A DNA stretch of 64,000 nt from assembly GCA_030998225.1 (NCBI GenBank), contig JAPYXD010000727.1, positions 7,316,001-7,380,000 on the forward strand, written 5' to 3'. The stretch's first letter is position 1. Every line of letters starts with the position of its first letter. The notes beneath the pieces were generated by a model. It was not told where the DNA came from, made no database searches, and was given only the letters and a program-made list of their open reading frames with translations. The DNA is from Diplolepis rosae. Lineage: Eukaryota > Arthropoda > Insecta > Hymenoptera > Diplolepididae. Made by a program: the position numbers and the translations under genes. Positions 34,700-46,432 of this stretch are shown here, in pieces.

Positions 34700-34924
34700 C
34701 AAATCCCCGATATTAGTTTACTGGAAAGAGTGAACGGCGCGACCAACTATCGCAGAGGCGCGAGGAAGGACCGCAAGCTGACGTGACGGGCGTTCAATCA
34801 CAGCTCGTTGACTAAAGTGTATTTTTCGATTTCCTTCATTGGTCACATTTCTAATGACTTCTAGATTCAAAATATGCAAAAAAAATCGATTTTTCAAAAC
34901 TTCGAACGTGGAAGACCCCCTTAA
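34700..34924. repeat. End fragment of a TTAA-flanked element
   Basis: The right edge reads acgtggaagacccccTTAA, and before it lies aaaaaatcgatttttcaaaa, both as at the left end of the Kolobok-like element (9789 onwards) when inverted. No partner end was found. Confidence 0.35.
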
Positions 34925-36925
34925 ATTCATGTGCTTCTAATACTAACTAAACCTGAAATTTTTGAAAAATCAAAATCAATTTTGATCGATTCTGAAGTTG
35001 TTATTTTCGGATGACGATTTTTTCAATAGCGTACCTATGACTAACGAAAACTTAACCACCAAAAAACTTCATAATCGATAAAAATATATTTTAATTTTTC
35101 AAAAATTTTTTGATAATGTAAACTGGTCTTCTTCTGAACGCGACGCAGGTAGATTTTTGTCAATTTCTTTTCAAAACAATAGTTTTATTTATTTTCGATT
35201 CTCTAGACGTCACTTTTTAGGTTAAGTTGGATATACTGAATTTCATTTCAGATAATCTTCATTGCTTGAGAAATTTTCATTAATTTTTCTTACATTATTT
35301 AATTTTATTACTGATAAATTATGTTGGACAGGTAAAACGTGAAATGTGTTTGATATTATAAAATTCCTTGTCTAAATGGGATTTAGACCACTTATTCAGT
35401 TAAAAATAGTTACAATCCTGAATCACTCGTACTAATGCCTGCGCATTTCATATCGGTGAGATGACCACGTGGGACTGGGTTCAGTGTAGGGATTTCGTAT
35501 GACCGGCAGATGGTTAGTGGTTTAAAATGAAGCACGAATCGTATTTGTATTCTTGAAACTTGAACAAAACAGCAGCAATATACAGGCATATTATTTTTTA
35601 CATTTTTTCAACCCACAAAGTTAAAAGTTTTGTGGAATTTATAATTCGAATAATTATTTTACAAATACTGTGAATTCACTTCAAAATACCTTGACTGTAA
35701 TTTTAACTTACATTTTGCTCATAAAATTTCAATAATGTATTGTAAAATCACTAAGAGTTTAACAGTGTAACTCAGAAATTATTATGATCGAATATACATA
35801 TATATATATATAAAATCCGAAGTTGCGTATCATATATGTATAGAAAGCTTTTCACGTACGTCAAAACTTGATTACATAAACGGAGAAAAAAGATTTGCAA
35901 ATATTTAAAAATTCATTTTATCGTGGATGTGTATAGAATTTTTGTTTTAATTATGCATATTTATCACTTTAATTATATGTGAAAGCATTGCAACATTTTG
36001 AAAATATTGGAATGAAAATGGATAAAAAGAAAACTGAAAGTTTTTCCATCCAAAAAAAGACTTTTCTTTCGACAGCGAGTACGATTCCAATGTTGATTAG
36101 ATTATTAGCGAAACAAGGTGGATTTTTTATTGCATTATATATTGCCTTTTCATAGAACTCATGTGATAAATATGCGTTATTAAAACTAAAACTCTATACA
36201 CACCCGCGATAAAATGTATTTTTAAATATTATTAAATATGCGTAAACATGTGTATTGTAAGGTGAAAATGCTTTACACGATCTTTTCTTAATTAAAAATT
36301 ATTACTTGAATTGCACTTTTCATTTAATTGACTGAAATGTATTTTTTGAACGCTTATTTCAATTAAATTACCAATTTTCATAAAACTTTATTATATACTA
36401 GTGAACATTTCTTCCGCCGGTAGTCTTCGCTTACTCAAAACTCCTTTGATAAACGAAACGATTCAACATTTTATAACACAATTTTAATATTGCTTAACAA
36501 GAAAATTAGGAATTATTTTCTGTTATATCAAAACGATACAATTTAAATAGACTGTCAACTTCGGAATAGTTAAAAGAGTTACCCCTCCAATTTCCATGTA
36601 AACATATTGAAAACATTGTCTTTAAGAGTGAGTTGAAGCGAAAATATTAATTAAATTTTCTTTTTGAAAACTCCAGGTTTTAGTATTTTTTTCAAAAACA
36701 GTTAAAGATACAACATTTTACAAGAGGGATAAGATGCGACACATGGTTTGGATGATCCATTGCCTTAAAATAACTATAAATCTACTTATTGTTACCAATT
36801 GAAAAAAAAAAAAACTTGAAAATCTACTTGAAATAAACAGAATTCTTGTTATATTTTACTTAAACTTCTTTAGAGTATGAAATGTGTAAAAATTGTAGAA
36901 TAAATTTTATTTTCTTTATACTTAC
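34925..36925. other. AT-rich DNA downstream of exon 1
   Basis: Nothing coding. A short (TA)n at about 35798, an isolated acggagaaaaaag at 35881 and the dispersed repeat at 36560-36690 (related to 925-1060). Confidence 0.4.
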
Positions 36926-36983
36926 CATCAGAATTAACAATAGATTTAGAAATACAGATGAAAGCAGTTATAAGGATCTTCAT
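36926..36983 (-). CDS. Signal-peptide exon 1, probably of gene A
   Basis: ATG at 36983-36981 opens 19 codons, MKILITAFICISKSIVNSD, with the shape of a signal peptide (a basic residue, then a hydrophobic stretch ILITAFICI). One extra G follows, then a consensus donor GTAAGTAT. The phase-1 end joins the phase-1 start of gene A exon 2 at 18538 to give Asp-Gly-Ser. A TATA box (TATATA, 37076-37071) lies about 90 nt upstream of the ATG. The implied intron is 18.4 kb and crosses a 2.8-kb inverted-repeat element, a foldback, the ghost 3' flank and a pogo element. The exon could instead be the orphan first exon of the lost third copy whose 3' flank is at 24.1-26.0 kb. The exon itself is well supported; its assignment to gene A rests on phase and on the absence of a nearer candidate. 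Confidence 0.6.
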
Positions 36984-37070
36984 GTTTAATAGATTGATAA
37001 AATAAATACTCTTGAATACAGCACAAGTAGAGGAGGAGAGATTCTAGGACGCCTTTATTCATTATACACC

Positions 37071-37076
37071 TATATA
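37071..37076 (-). promoter_or_regulatory. TATA box upstream of the signal-peptide exon
   Basis: On the minus strand the sequence reads CATATATAGGTG about 90 nt before the ATG at 36983, a normal place for a TATA box given a short 5' leader. No other promoter element was identified with confidence. Confidence 0.4.
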
Positions 37077-37411
37077 TGTCCTATAGAGATGATCCTTATA
37101 TTTGCTCAAGTTGCGTCATTTTATATTCTATGACTTTGTACTGTCACGTATCCATGACTAATATATCATATATAATAGCAATATAATACTATTGTATTAT
37201 TATATTATTCAACACTCATTATTACCTTCATTTTTATTACATACTATTATTATTATAGCTAATCACATATAATAATTGTTATCGATAATATTACTATCAG
37301 CTGTAATATCGGTTTATAACAATGAAAAATCTATACCATTGATAAACTATTAATTACAACAAATATTATATTTCATTGTTGTTTACCATTATTATAGTTA
37401 TTATTGTTGTC

Positions 37412-39130
37412 TCACACGGTGTCTCTAGGAAACCAGGCCACCTCCTAGAGTATTGAGGCCTTACCCCTGCATGCGGGGCTCTGGAGAAGCGGACCGATTG
37501 CTTCCCTAGCTACTCGTGGGATTAAGATGGAGATGAAAAATTTAAACAAAACGATGTGTGAGGAGTTGTTTGAAGGGGAATTGGACGTGACGGAGGAGAC
37601 GGCGGATACGTTCGAGACCGATAAGTCCCAGGTACGGCAGTACGGGGACTGGCTCCGCGAGAGGAACGACAAACAATTGGAGATCTTAAGGAAGGTAAAA
37701 TTGACCCTGGAGAAGATGGAGAACTTCTCCAGGGCCAAGAAGAATATGCAGGAGGCGAAGAAGAAGCTCGGGGCGCTACGGTACGACATTGAGGATACCG
37801 TCTGCTACCACAACTCCTTCGAGTACCTGATGAGAGGACTCATGGTACAAAAGATGAAGGAGGTGAGACCTCCAAAACAGAAGGAAGTTGCGGACAAGGA
37901 TAGCCAAACCCTCCCCCAGCCGGCTGCGAGGTCCACACCGGACACCCGCAAACGGCTGAGAGAGTCGACAGCGAGCCCGGAGGTGTCTGCGGTGAAGAAG
38001 CCGACAGAGAAGAGGCCGAGAGCCTCTAACAAAGAAAAGGAGTGGGTGGAGGTCCCTGACAGGAAGGACCTCCGAAAGAAGAAGAAGCAAGAAAAGAAGC
38101 TGTCCAGAACGCAGGAGAAATCTCGCCGCGCGCGCCCAGAAGCGGTGCTCATTAAACCAGCGGAGGGAATGAGCTACGCTTCTATCTTGCGCGAACTCAA
38201 GAAGCGCGTCAACCCTGACGAACTGGGCGCCACAGTCCAGGGAATCAGGGAGACGCGCTCCAAGGATTTGCAGGTGGAACTAAAATATTCCACAAAAAGC
38301 AGAGACAAGATCGACACTGCTATAAAGAGGTGGTTGGAGCCAGGGGGACCGTCCGCCATCTCACCCCCAGAATCGAGGTCGAGATCGCTGACCTGGAACC
38401 AACCGTTTAAGCGGAAGACGTGGAGGATGCCGTCAGGGGCTACTTGACCGAGGACCGGAGCTGGAGCTAAGGGTGTCTTTAAGTAAGACACCCTATAGAG
38501 GAAACCGGAAGGCGTATGTGCTTCTGGAGGAAGCAAGGGCGCTGAAGCTGCTTAAGGGGGCCCATATCAAGATCGAGTGGGTCTCCTGCAGAGTTCGCAG
38601 GAAAAAGCAGGTGAACCGGTACTTCTGCTGCCTTGGCTTTGGCCATATAGCGGCGGAAAGCGGAGGGCCGGACCGCAGCAGGTGCTGCTGGAGATGCGGC
38701 GAGGAGTGGCATCTTGCAGGTTCCTGCACCGGGAAGCCGAGGTGCTTCCTCTGTGCTGCAAGGGAGGAAACACCCCGGAATGACCATATACCGGGGACTA
38801 TGCGTTGCGCGGCCTTTCGGTGGCAGCCTCGAATAGGAAGCCTTAGGAAGGCCGCCATGGAGAAAATAACTGGAGGAGTAAGTCCAGCAACAAAGTAGAA
38901 AGAAGCAAGGAGGAGATGCCAACATTGCCTCAAGATGGCCCCCACCCCGAAGTAATGCCTAACGGCGGTTCCAGGGTGGGATTCCATGGCTTAGAGATCG
39001 GAAGGGAGATTGTAGTGGGCAGGGCTGGGCGAGCAGCAGAGTCCCACATACCAGGGGGGCACGGAGTCCCCTTGACGGTCATAAAGCATTTCTCCCTTCC
39101 TCAAAACAAAAAAAAAAACAAATAAAAAAA
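37412..39130 (+). mobile_element. Non-LTR retrotransposon (R1/jockey type), gag only, poly(A)-tailed
   Basis: A GC-rich insert in AT-rich DNA, beginning near ctcacacggtgtctctagga and ending in an A-rich tail (39105-39129). It contains a decayed gag ORF and then about 200 bp of 3' sequence; the reverse transcriptase ORF2 is absent. TTATTATT-rich DNA lies on both sides, compatible with a target duplication but too simple to prove it. The tail shows it was retrotransposed, presumably by another element's machinery, or was deleted afterwards. Confidence 0.75.
37527..38898 (+). pseudogene. Gag-like ORF1 of a non-LTR retrotransposon, frameshifted
   Basis: The first frame (37527-38447, 306 codons) has a helical N-terminal half, a basic middle (RKDLRKKKKQEKKLSRTQEK) and EGMSYASILRELKK, a start motif typical of R1-clade gag RNA-binding regions. 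Reading then moves through a second frame (EVEIADLEPTV, EDVEDAVRGYLTEDRSWS) and into a third (38473-38898). That last frame has three CCHC-like knuckles: CCLGFGHIAAES (last Cys now Ser), CWRCGEEWHLAGSC, and CFLCAAREETPRNDH ending with Cys. At least two frameshifts, so not functional. The protein would have packaged the element RNA. Confidence 0.8.
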
Positions 39131-39389
39131 ATTATTATTATTATCATATACAATTTGTCGTTGTTAACCAATACTTCATCATAAATTATATTTGTTCATA
39201 ACTATTAAAAATTACGATCATTATCATTATTATATCATTTGAGATACTTGTATAAATAGTAAAGTCTGTTTAAATGTAAAGGCACAATAATTGCTAATTG
39301 GAATTGTAATTGTTAATCAATTAATTGTAACCTATTGTACGATAATTGTATTGTCATTTTTACTTTATTGTCTATATATACAAATAATG

Positions 39390-40230
39390 TAATTGACCCT
39401 TGCGACTAAGCCTACTTGAAGCAGTTGGCACTCATTTACACTATACCGTAAGAAAGTGCATGTAGCACCTACACTAAGAAGAAAACGATACACCTACTAT
39501 GATCACACAGATTGGAAATCGTTGTGACTCCCAACGAACACTAGTCAAGCTAGCCCAGCCTGTCACCCAACACACTGAAACCTAAGATTCTTATGGAGGC
39601 GCCAACTCCTGTTGAAATGCTCGGATCTAAAATCTAATGCATTGGCCGACTGAGTTGCAATGCCTCAAAACACCATATCCCTATATAAACAGATGCATGG
39701 GAACTCTAAACAGAGTAATCCGACAGCTGCAGCACGAGTGAAATTCGAGACCCTAAATTGTCACGTCGCCTAAAAATAGAGTCGAGTCGAACAAGTCATT
39801 GAGAAACGGAGAATCACCTGATTCGTCGCGCCGTTCTGTCTGTGAAAAATTCAACATTTCTGAATCTTGAATATCCAAGCGCTGTCAAGTGAAGATCTGA
39901 AACTATCGCGAATCAAGAGATTATAGTGTGGAAGAAGCAGTGCTGGACCAGACTATCAGTGGATATATTGACCACACCTCATCCGGAGACTTGATCATAA
40001 AGGCGTTGAGTGAAGATAGGTATAGAGGAGAAATGCAGGGCGATAGAATGGTCCAAACCTTGCGGGGAAAGACTCCAGGGGTAGGTAAAGTTCCAGAACC
40101 AACCACGGGGATCGACACTTTCGAAAGTCACCAAAATCTCACGAATAAGAATTAAGTTGTAGGAGTAAGGCCCAAACTTGTGTTGGTGAGTCTGCTGTAT
40201 TCATGATGGGTCAGGTAGTCCTTATCAATT
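39390..40230 (+). other. GC-richer island with TATA box, unassigned
   Basis: About 840 bp less AT-rich than its surroundings, with CCCTATATAAAC at about 39677. No ATG-started frame of meaningful length; the open stretch near 39928 begins with GTG. On the minus strand at 39663-39595 a tRNA-like CAACTCAGTCGGCC string occurs. It could be an LTR/leader of a retroelement or the 5' exon of a gene whose rest is not recognisable. Confidence 0.3.
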
Positions 40231-40324
40231 CAACCCTAGCTTGTCGACAGAATTTCACAAAATAGCTTTTTACCTCTTTTCCTTCTACTTCGCTCTTTAC
40301 TAGTCTTTTCCTAAAATTGGATAT

Positions 40325-40570
40325 ATATTTTAAAAATATATATATATATATATAAAATAATACATAAAAGAGTATATATAAAATATTTTATATTATAATT
40401 TTTATAATATAATATATATTTATATTATATTATATTTATTATATATATTATATTTTATATTATAAATTTTATAATATAATATTATATATATATAATATTT
40501 TATATTATAAATTTTGTATTACAATATATAAAAGAATATATATAAATATTAAATATATATAAATAAACCA
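40325..40570. repeat. AT microsatellite/low-complexity tract
   Basis: About 245 bp made almost only of TA, TATA and TTATAATAT words. Nothing else in it. Confidence 0.9.
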
Positions 40571-41609
40571 TGTATTGAAATTAACAATTTTTTTTTTGAA
40601 ATTTATTACAAATTTATTGACAAAATGTTTTCAATATTCTTTTATTATCTTGATTACAATACTGAAGAAATATAGACAATGGAAATAATTTATCAATGAT
40701 GATATTTTGAAAGTTTAATATTCATTCAATATAATTTTCGTTTATACAATACGGTTACAAAGTTAATATTATTCTCTATAGGGATACAATAATAATTGCT
40801 CTTTTAAAGAAATTTACAATTCTTAGAGAAATTAAAATTAAAACAAAGTATTGCTCTTAATATATAATAATTTGTTAGAGAATGTAAATGACCAGCTTCA
40901 GATCTGAAGTTATTTTATAGATTTTGACAGTAAGATAGGCGAAAGGGCTCTTTTACGACAATAGTTAATATTAAAGGTTTTTTGGTTTTATAAATACTTT
41001 TTCAAACGCGATAGTTTTGTTTATAGCAAAAATATTTTATTCAGCCTATATAAACGAATTTACTTGTATCTTGCCTTGAATTGAAGATTATTTTGTACTT
41101 TTCAATCCACCTTTTTCTCTTCAAATAAATTCATTGTCAATATTCACAGAAATTCCTTTTTGATAGAACTAAGAACAAGAGTATTTCTTGAAAGGAGGTC
41201 TGTTTAACATTACAAGACTATTTATCAAAATTATAAAATTTATCAAATAAGCGCTTCATTAACTTTTAGCGATCTTTTAGAATTTTTTTTTATGCTAATG
41301 ACAAACAGGAGATAAACTTTGCTTGAGCATCAACCTCCACATTCGTAAAATAATTTTTTCTTTCTCTAATTGCACAATATACTATTTTACAATCAATTCA
41401 GATTGTAGATGGTAAAGTAGATCGTTTTGTTCCACATAGATGAAAATTCATTTTTACATTGTTTATAATACCCAAGTATTTGGAATATTAGTTGACTTAT
41501 CATACAACTATACATCATTGAATTCATTTTTATAAAAAATCTTAGTAATATTGATTATTAAATTTATTTAAGAAATCATTTACCAATTTTAATAATTTAC
41601 GAGTAGCTT

Positions 41610-42080
41610 GTAAGATATTGAATATTTTCCAAAGTTTTTGTGAATATTTTGAAAGGAAATTCATTTGTAAGGCCAAGCTTATACTAGATAAAAAGATTCG
41701 TTCACATTCTCAATGCCAAAAGTTCTAAAATGCTATAATATATATAACATGCTATAAAGTTTTTATATTGATGCCCTCTGAAGGTTTACCGAGTACTAGA
41801 AAAGTCATGCGAGCTATTAGTTTTGAGATTTGACTTCTGTCTTATTCAAACATTAAAACTTTCCAATCTAATATAGTAAATACTGAAAAATACTTTTCAA
41901 ATAATATTATATTTTTGATAAGCTTACTTTTGTAAAAATTGATTAAAAGTTGATGATTTAATTACTTCAGTAAAATCGTATACTTTTTTGAAATAATTTC
42001 CTAAGTGCAACTTTAGTAATTGCATATGCAAATTATAAATGTCAACCAATGACTAAATTATAACTTAACCCTTTCAGCCT
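41610..42080. repeat. Dispersed repeat, uninterrupted copy
   Basis: Counterpart of 30535-30967 plus 34484-34640. It ends with taacttaaccctttcagcc, found at 34618 in the other copy. No ORF; identity unknown. Confidence 0.65.
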
Positions 42081-44483
42081 TGAGCTGTGAAAAGAAAATC
42101 TTTATCTGTCTTTCTTTATTATCTATTATATATCTGCACATTACTCTCTAAATCTGAATCAGTCAAATTTTCACTGATTGAATAAGTGATTTGCCTTTTC
42201 ACTGATTCATCAGTGGAAAATATTTTTCACTGTAATAACGATAATAAAATATAAAATAAATCAAAAAATCGAACAGCATACTTAAAATTCCTTAAATTTT
42301 AACTAAGGATTTCGTAATTAAAACAAAATTGGTAAAAAATTCGACTACGATTTTACATAGATTAGATAACCTACACATATTTCTACTTAGAAAATCAAAA
42401 CCACATATTTCCCCCTCGCTAAAAATTACAAATGAATTAAATACTTATTTTTCAATAGAAAATAGTTTTGCCGAATTTCAAGTTTTACATTCACTCTTTC
42501 ATTTATAAAAAATTTCTAATTGCAATACTTTAGTCTAAAAATAAAGTTAAATTAAGCAAATAAATTTTAAAATTTAAGAATTCCAAGGTATAAAGTTTCA
42601 AATAAAAGCAAAAATAAGTTTTTACAATACTATTCAAACTTTTACTATTTTGATAAGTAAACGCAAGATATTTTCCACAGTTTTTAAAATAAATTTCTTG
42701 ATTCCTTTCATCCTGAAGTTGCATAAGTTACATAGGATCTAGCCAGACAGCTCTGAAAAAAATTTCACTAATTAACGTCCATTCCTATGAATATTTCTAT
42801 TTTTAACGCATACATAGCTCTTACCCATGAAAAAAGTAGCATCTCTCTCGCAGCAGTTAAAGTGCGAAGCTTGGAGGAACCTACAATTAGAGTAATGACA
42901 GAATTATTTACAGAATATTAATTTTTACTACGCTAACTCAAATTCTAAATATGACTGAAATACCTGACAATACCGGAACACCAATGATATTTTACCGAAA
43001 CACCCTCCTTCAAAGAATTTTTCTCTCCTCTTTCTGCTTTTATTTATGAAACCGAAATGTAGTAAACCTTCAATCAAAGGAATTTAACCAGTTAACTGTG
43101 ATTGACGAGTATACTCGTCATAAATACATGGAACTTGCCATAGTCGCCACAGTTAACTGGATAAAAAATTTAAATATCAAATATTATTTTTAATGCTACT
43201 GAAATTGAATATAGAAGACGGCATTAAAATTCAACTACCTACCAGTATAATCGAAATATAAATTTTTCACAAGTTACTCTCCTTTGTCTCCTAAATTCGT
43301 TTGAACAACAGTTATGACATCCTTTTGATCCTGCAAATAAAATTATATATTTTTCTTTACTTTATTCACTGTGAGTAATTGTTCAATGTTGAATTTTACC
43401 AACTTATATATTAGATATACCTCCATGATAAGTGATTTATTCTTTCCCTTATAATCGAAAAAAATTCCAATTTTTTTCCATCGTGGATATGGACATTAAT
43501 AACCTCATCTGTTATCAATTATAAATTACCAATTAGCAACTTTACAAAAAATAATATTTGTAGTTGGGTTTTATGACGAATAATGTTTTATTATCCAACC
43601 TTCTAATTTTAAATTAAGCCTCGATGAATAAAAGACCTTTTGCTATCAATATAGTTTATGACATCCAGAATTACCAATAACCTGAAAATAAAATTATTTA
43701 TTGGTGACGATGATTATTTTTATTAAAGAACATTGCCTAATATTGAATGCAATATATACTATTTTATGTATAAATATCAAACATACCTCTATTAAACTAA
43801 AATTGCTTTATTTCCATTTTGAACTCCAACAAATTTCAATAATAGTGGATGGGAACGTACATACTTTGTTAATACAAACAATCAATTAGAATTTTGTATT
43901 TGTATGGAATAAAATATTATTTGACTTTACCAATGCCTTTTTGTGATTCAACCTGCGCTGTGCGCAGACAGTTTGGAAGCTTGAACTGCACTTTGACAAA
44001 TGATGTCTGAATTCTGAAAATTTAATAGAACTTATACTTCAGAAAACGTATAGTTATCCTCAGATTGTTTAAAATGATTTGAACATTTATTGTAAACTGA
44101 AGGTCCAGAACGAATATCTCGCTCAGCGCTCGAACGTGCCAGAACTGTTCACCTCTGATCTCATATTCGCTTGAAATCTTAAAAGTCGCAAAATCAATTC
44201 TTTAAAAATATAGACATGTGCAGAATAATTAGATGGAATTGTTTTGTATCGCAAGTTTTTTTGTCGTATGATGACCGAAATTTAAAAACTGAGAAATTTA
44301 AAACCTGATATTCAATAAGTTTTAAAATGAAAAACATCGTGTGTTGAATAAAATTTCAAATCGATTGAAATTTGGCACACACACTATGTACAGTCTATCT
44401 ATGTACACAAATTAAAAAAAAATCTACAAATTCCCTTTTTTTAATAATATTTAATTTCAAATTGAGGATGGTGGGTAATCATG
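42081..44483. other. AT-rich stretch without recognisable genes
   Basis: Only the small TTAA-adjacent inverted repeat at 43084 and a short series of TCACTGATT words at 42160-42230. Confidence 0.4.
43084..43165. repeat. Very short TTAA-adjacent inverted repeat (about 79 bp)
   Basis: TTAA-CCAGTTAACTGTG at the left is mirrored by CCACAGTTAACTGG at the right. The left TTAA is present; the right flank reads ATAA. It may be a tiny piggyBac-type MITE; a loop with gacgagtatactcgtc lies inside. Confidence 0.4.
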
Positions 44484-44636
44484 TTACTTTAGTTTCGCCG
44501 AAAAAAGTATCGAAGAAACTTTAAGGTTAAAAAAACTTTCTTCGAGACATTTGTTGACTGATATATAAGAAAGCTTCTTGGTAAGTTTCAAACCAATGCA
44601 ATAAAAACTGGTGGAAATATGGATTTTGGAACGTAG

Positions 44637-44758
44637 CTCTCGACGCCAGTAACGATAGCTCCATAGGCAGAATAAAGCCGTGGAAAACGATAACAGTGAA
44701 AATACGTTGGTTCGATGATGCTTAGTACTCATGGAGCTATCGTTACTGGCGTCGAGAG
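44637..44758. repeat. 28-bp perfect inverted duplication inside the P transposase
   Basis: 44637-44664 is the exact reverse complement of 44731-44758, with 66 bp between. Recognisable P-transposase sequence ends just upstream in the protein sense (MNVERAMNFF). The second arm encodes WSYRYWRREL, an out-of-family peptide. This is the signature of a template-switch or fold-back repair event. Confidence 0.7.
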
Positions 44759-46432
44759 GTACGAAGAAGTTCATAGCCCTTTCAACATTCATTACCTCCC
44801 AATTATTTGGAGCCATATGCACATCCGTTATATGTCCAAGTAAATTGCTAGTTGTACTCTTTTTGTCATAGAACCATGCATTTTCGAAATCTTGGTAATT
44901 GGCTATTATGTTTCCATCTCCATCGTACAAATACTGGTGTGTTCGTAGTTGTTTCAATAAATTTTTAATCAAATGTGGAAAATCAAAACTGCAAAAATAC
45001 TTTCGTCCCTCATACTCAAAGAAAGGTTTCTCTATCGTTGCTCCAAATGTTTTCCAGATGCAGTGTTGATTTGTAGTTGCCTGATCACAAGTGATGAATC
45101 TTACATCTGCCCCACACTCGGCTAGTTTCGAAAGACAGCGTTTCACAAGATGTGCAATCACATCGCTGGTCAGTCTAGTCACACTCTTGTCAATTAAAAA
45201 ATATGACATCGGCTGAAAAAAAGGCTTTTTTGCATTTAAACTGTCCACAGAAAACACCAAAACGTTTGTTGCTGGGACGTTTTTTCGGCCCAATGGGCCC
45301 AAATCAACTAAGCCTTCAATAAGGTCGCAGTATTTGGAATATTTTTCACATTTTTTAATGCTGAAGTCGTCCCACTTTAAGCCACATATCCTTTCATCTG
45401 ACGGCAATTGATCCAACTTTTCCTTGAATTTTTCACAAATGATTTCACTGAATCCTGGCTTTATATCATACTCAGCAATCCACCTTCGTACCGATGACTC
45501 AGAAGGAAGCCTGAGTCCAACTTTTCTCATATGTCTGTACGCTGATGCAGAATAAAAGTTTAATCTCTTTGCGAAATCTCTTTCGTCATTATTATAACGT
45601 GCGTTGTTCTGGTGACGAAGTTGCATCGTTACAATTGCACGAGATACAGGATTAAGGCAATGATGCACATTCATAAACTCAGAAATACTGACTTTTCTTC
45701 GTTTTATTGCGGCCATGTCTCGTTTGTATTTTCCTTTACAGCCTTCAATTGTTGCTGCAGACTGAATTTTCCTCGCCATTTTCCTTCTAACTGACTCGTC
45801 ATCCTTCTTCAGTTTTTTAAACTTGTTAGTCAAACCCTTTTTAATGTTTTCTACTCTCTCTTCAGCGGAGAGAGTACCTGTTCCCTGAATGCCAGAGCTT
45901 GAAGTACTGGGTAATGGAGGTTCGATTTTTGACCATTCCATTTATTCATTTTCTTCATCCAGGGTGATAAACTTATCCTTCTTGGCAGCTCCTGGATAAG
46001 TTTTTACCACTTTCGCTCTCTTCACAGGTATTTCATTTTCACTATCAGATGTTTCTGAAATAATTCCTGACGCATCTTTACCAGTTCCGGTCTCTCCATT
46101 CGCTGTTTCATCTTCTTCTTTGTCGGTTTCCCCTTTCTCCTCTTCTATTATTTCCTGTATCTCTTCTTGTATCCTCTTCTCTATTTTCTGTTTTATTCTC
46201 TTCTTTGTTTCCTCTTGCATTCTCTTCTTTGTATCCTCTTGCATTCTCTTCTCGGTTTCGTCTTCTTCTGCTGAAGCATTCCAATATGGAATCGGGTTCT
46301 GATTCGGGTTCTGATTCGATTTCAGCCTATTTTTCGTGTTATCCCAAAGCGATTCAGGGAAAAAGTGATCTCCACAAAGTTCTGCTTTTCGAAGAGTTGA
46401 CGCGCTTATCTTCTTTAAATAAGCTTCGTTTC

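Noticed and set aside
38479..38987. Long minus-strand ORFs opposite the gag element
   Set aside because: They are antisense shadows of a GC-rich gag region. The zinc knuckles are on the plus strand.
39595..39663. tRNA gene on the minus strand (CAACTCAGTCGGCC)
   Set aside because: Box A is good, but the T arm and acceptor stem do not form properly. Not annotated as tRNA.
39928..40155. 75-codon plus-strand open frame
   Set aside because: It begins with GTG, not ATG, shows no motif and has no splice-site support.
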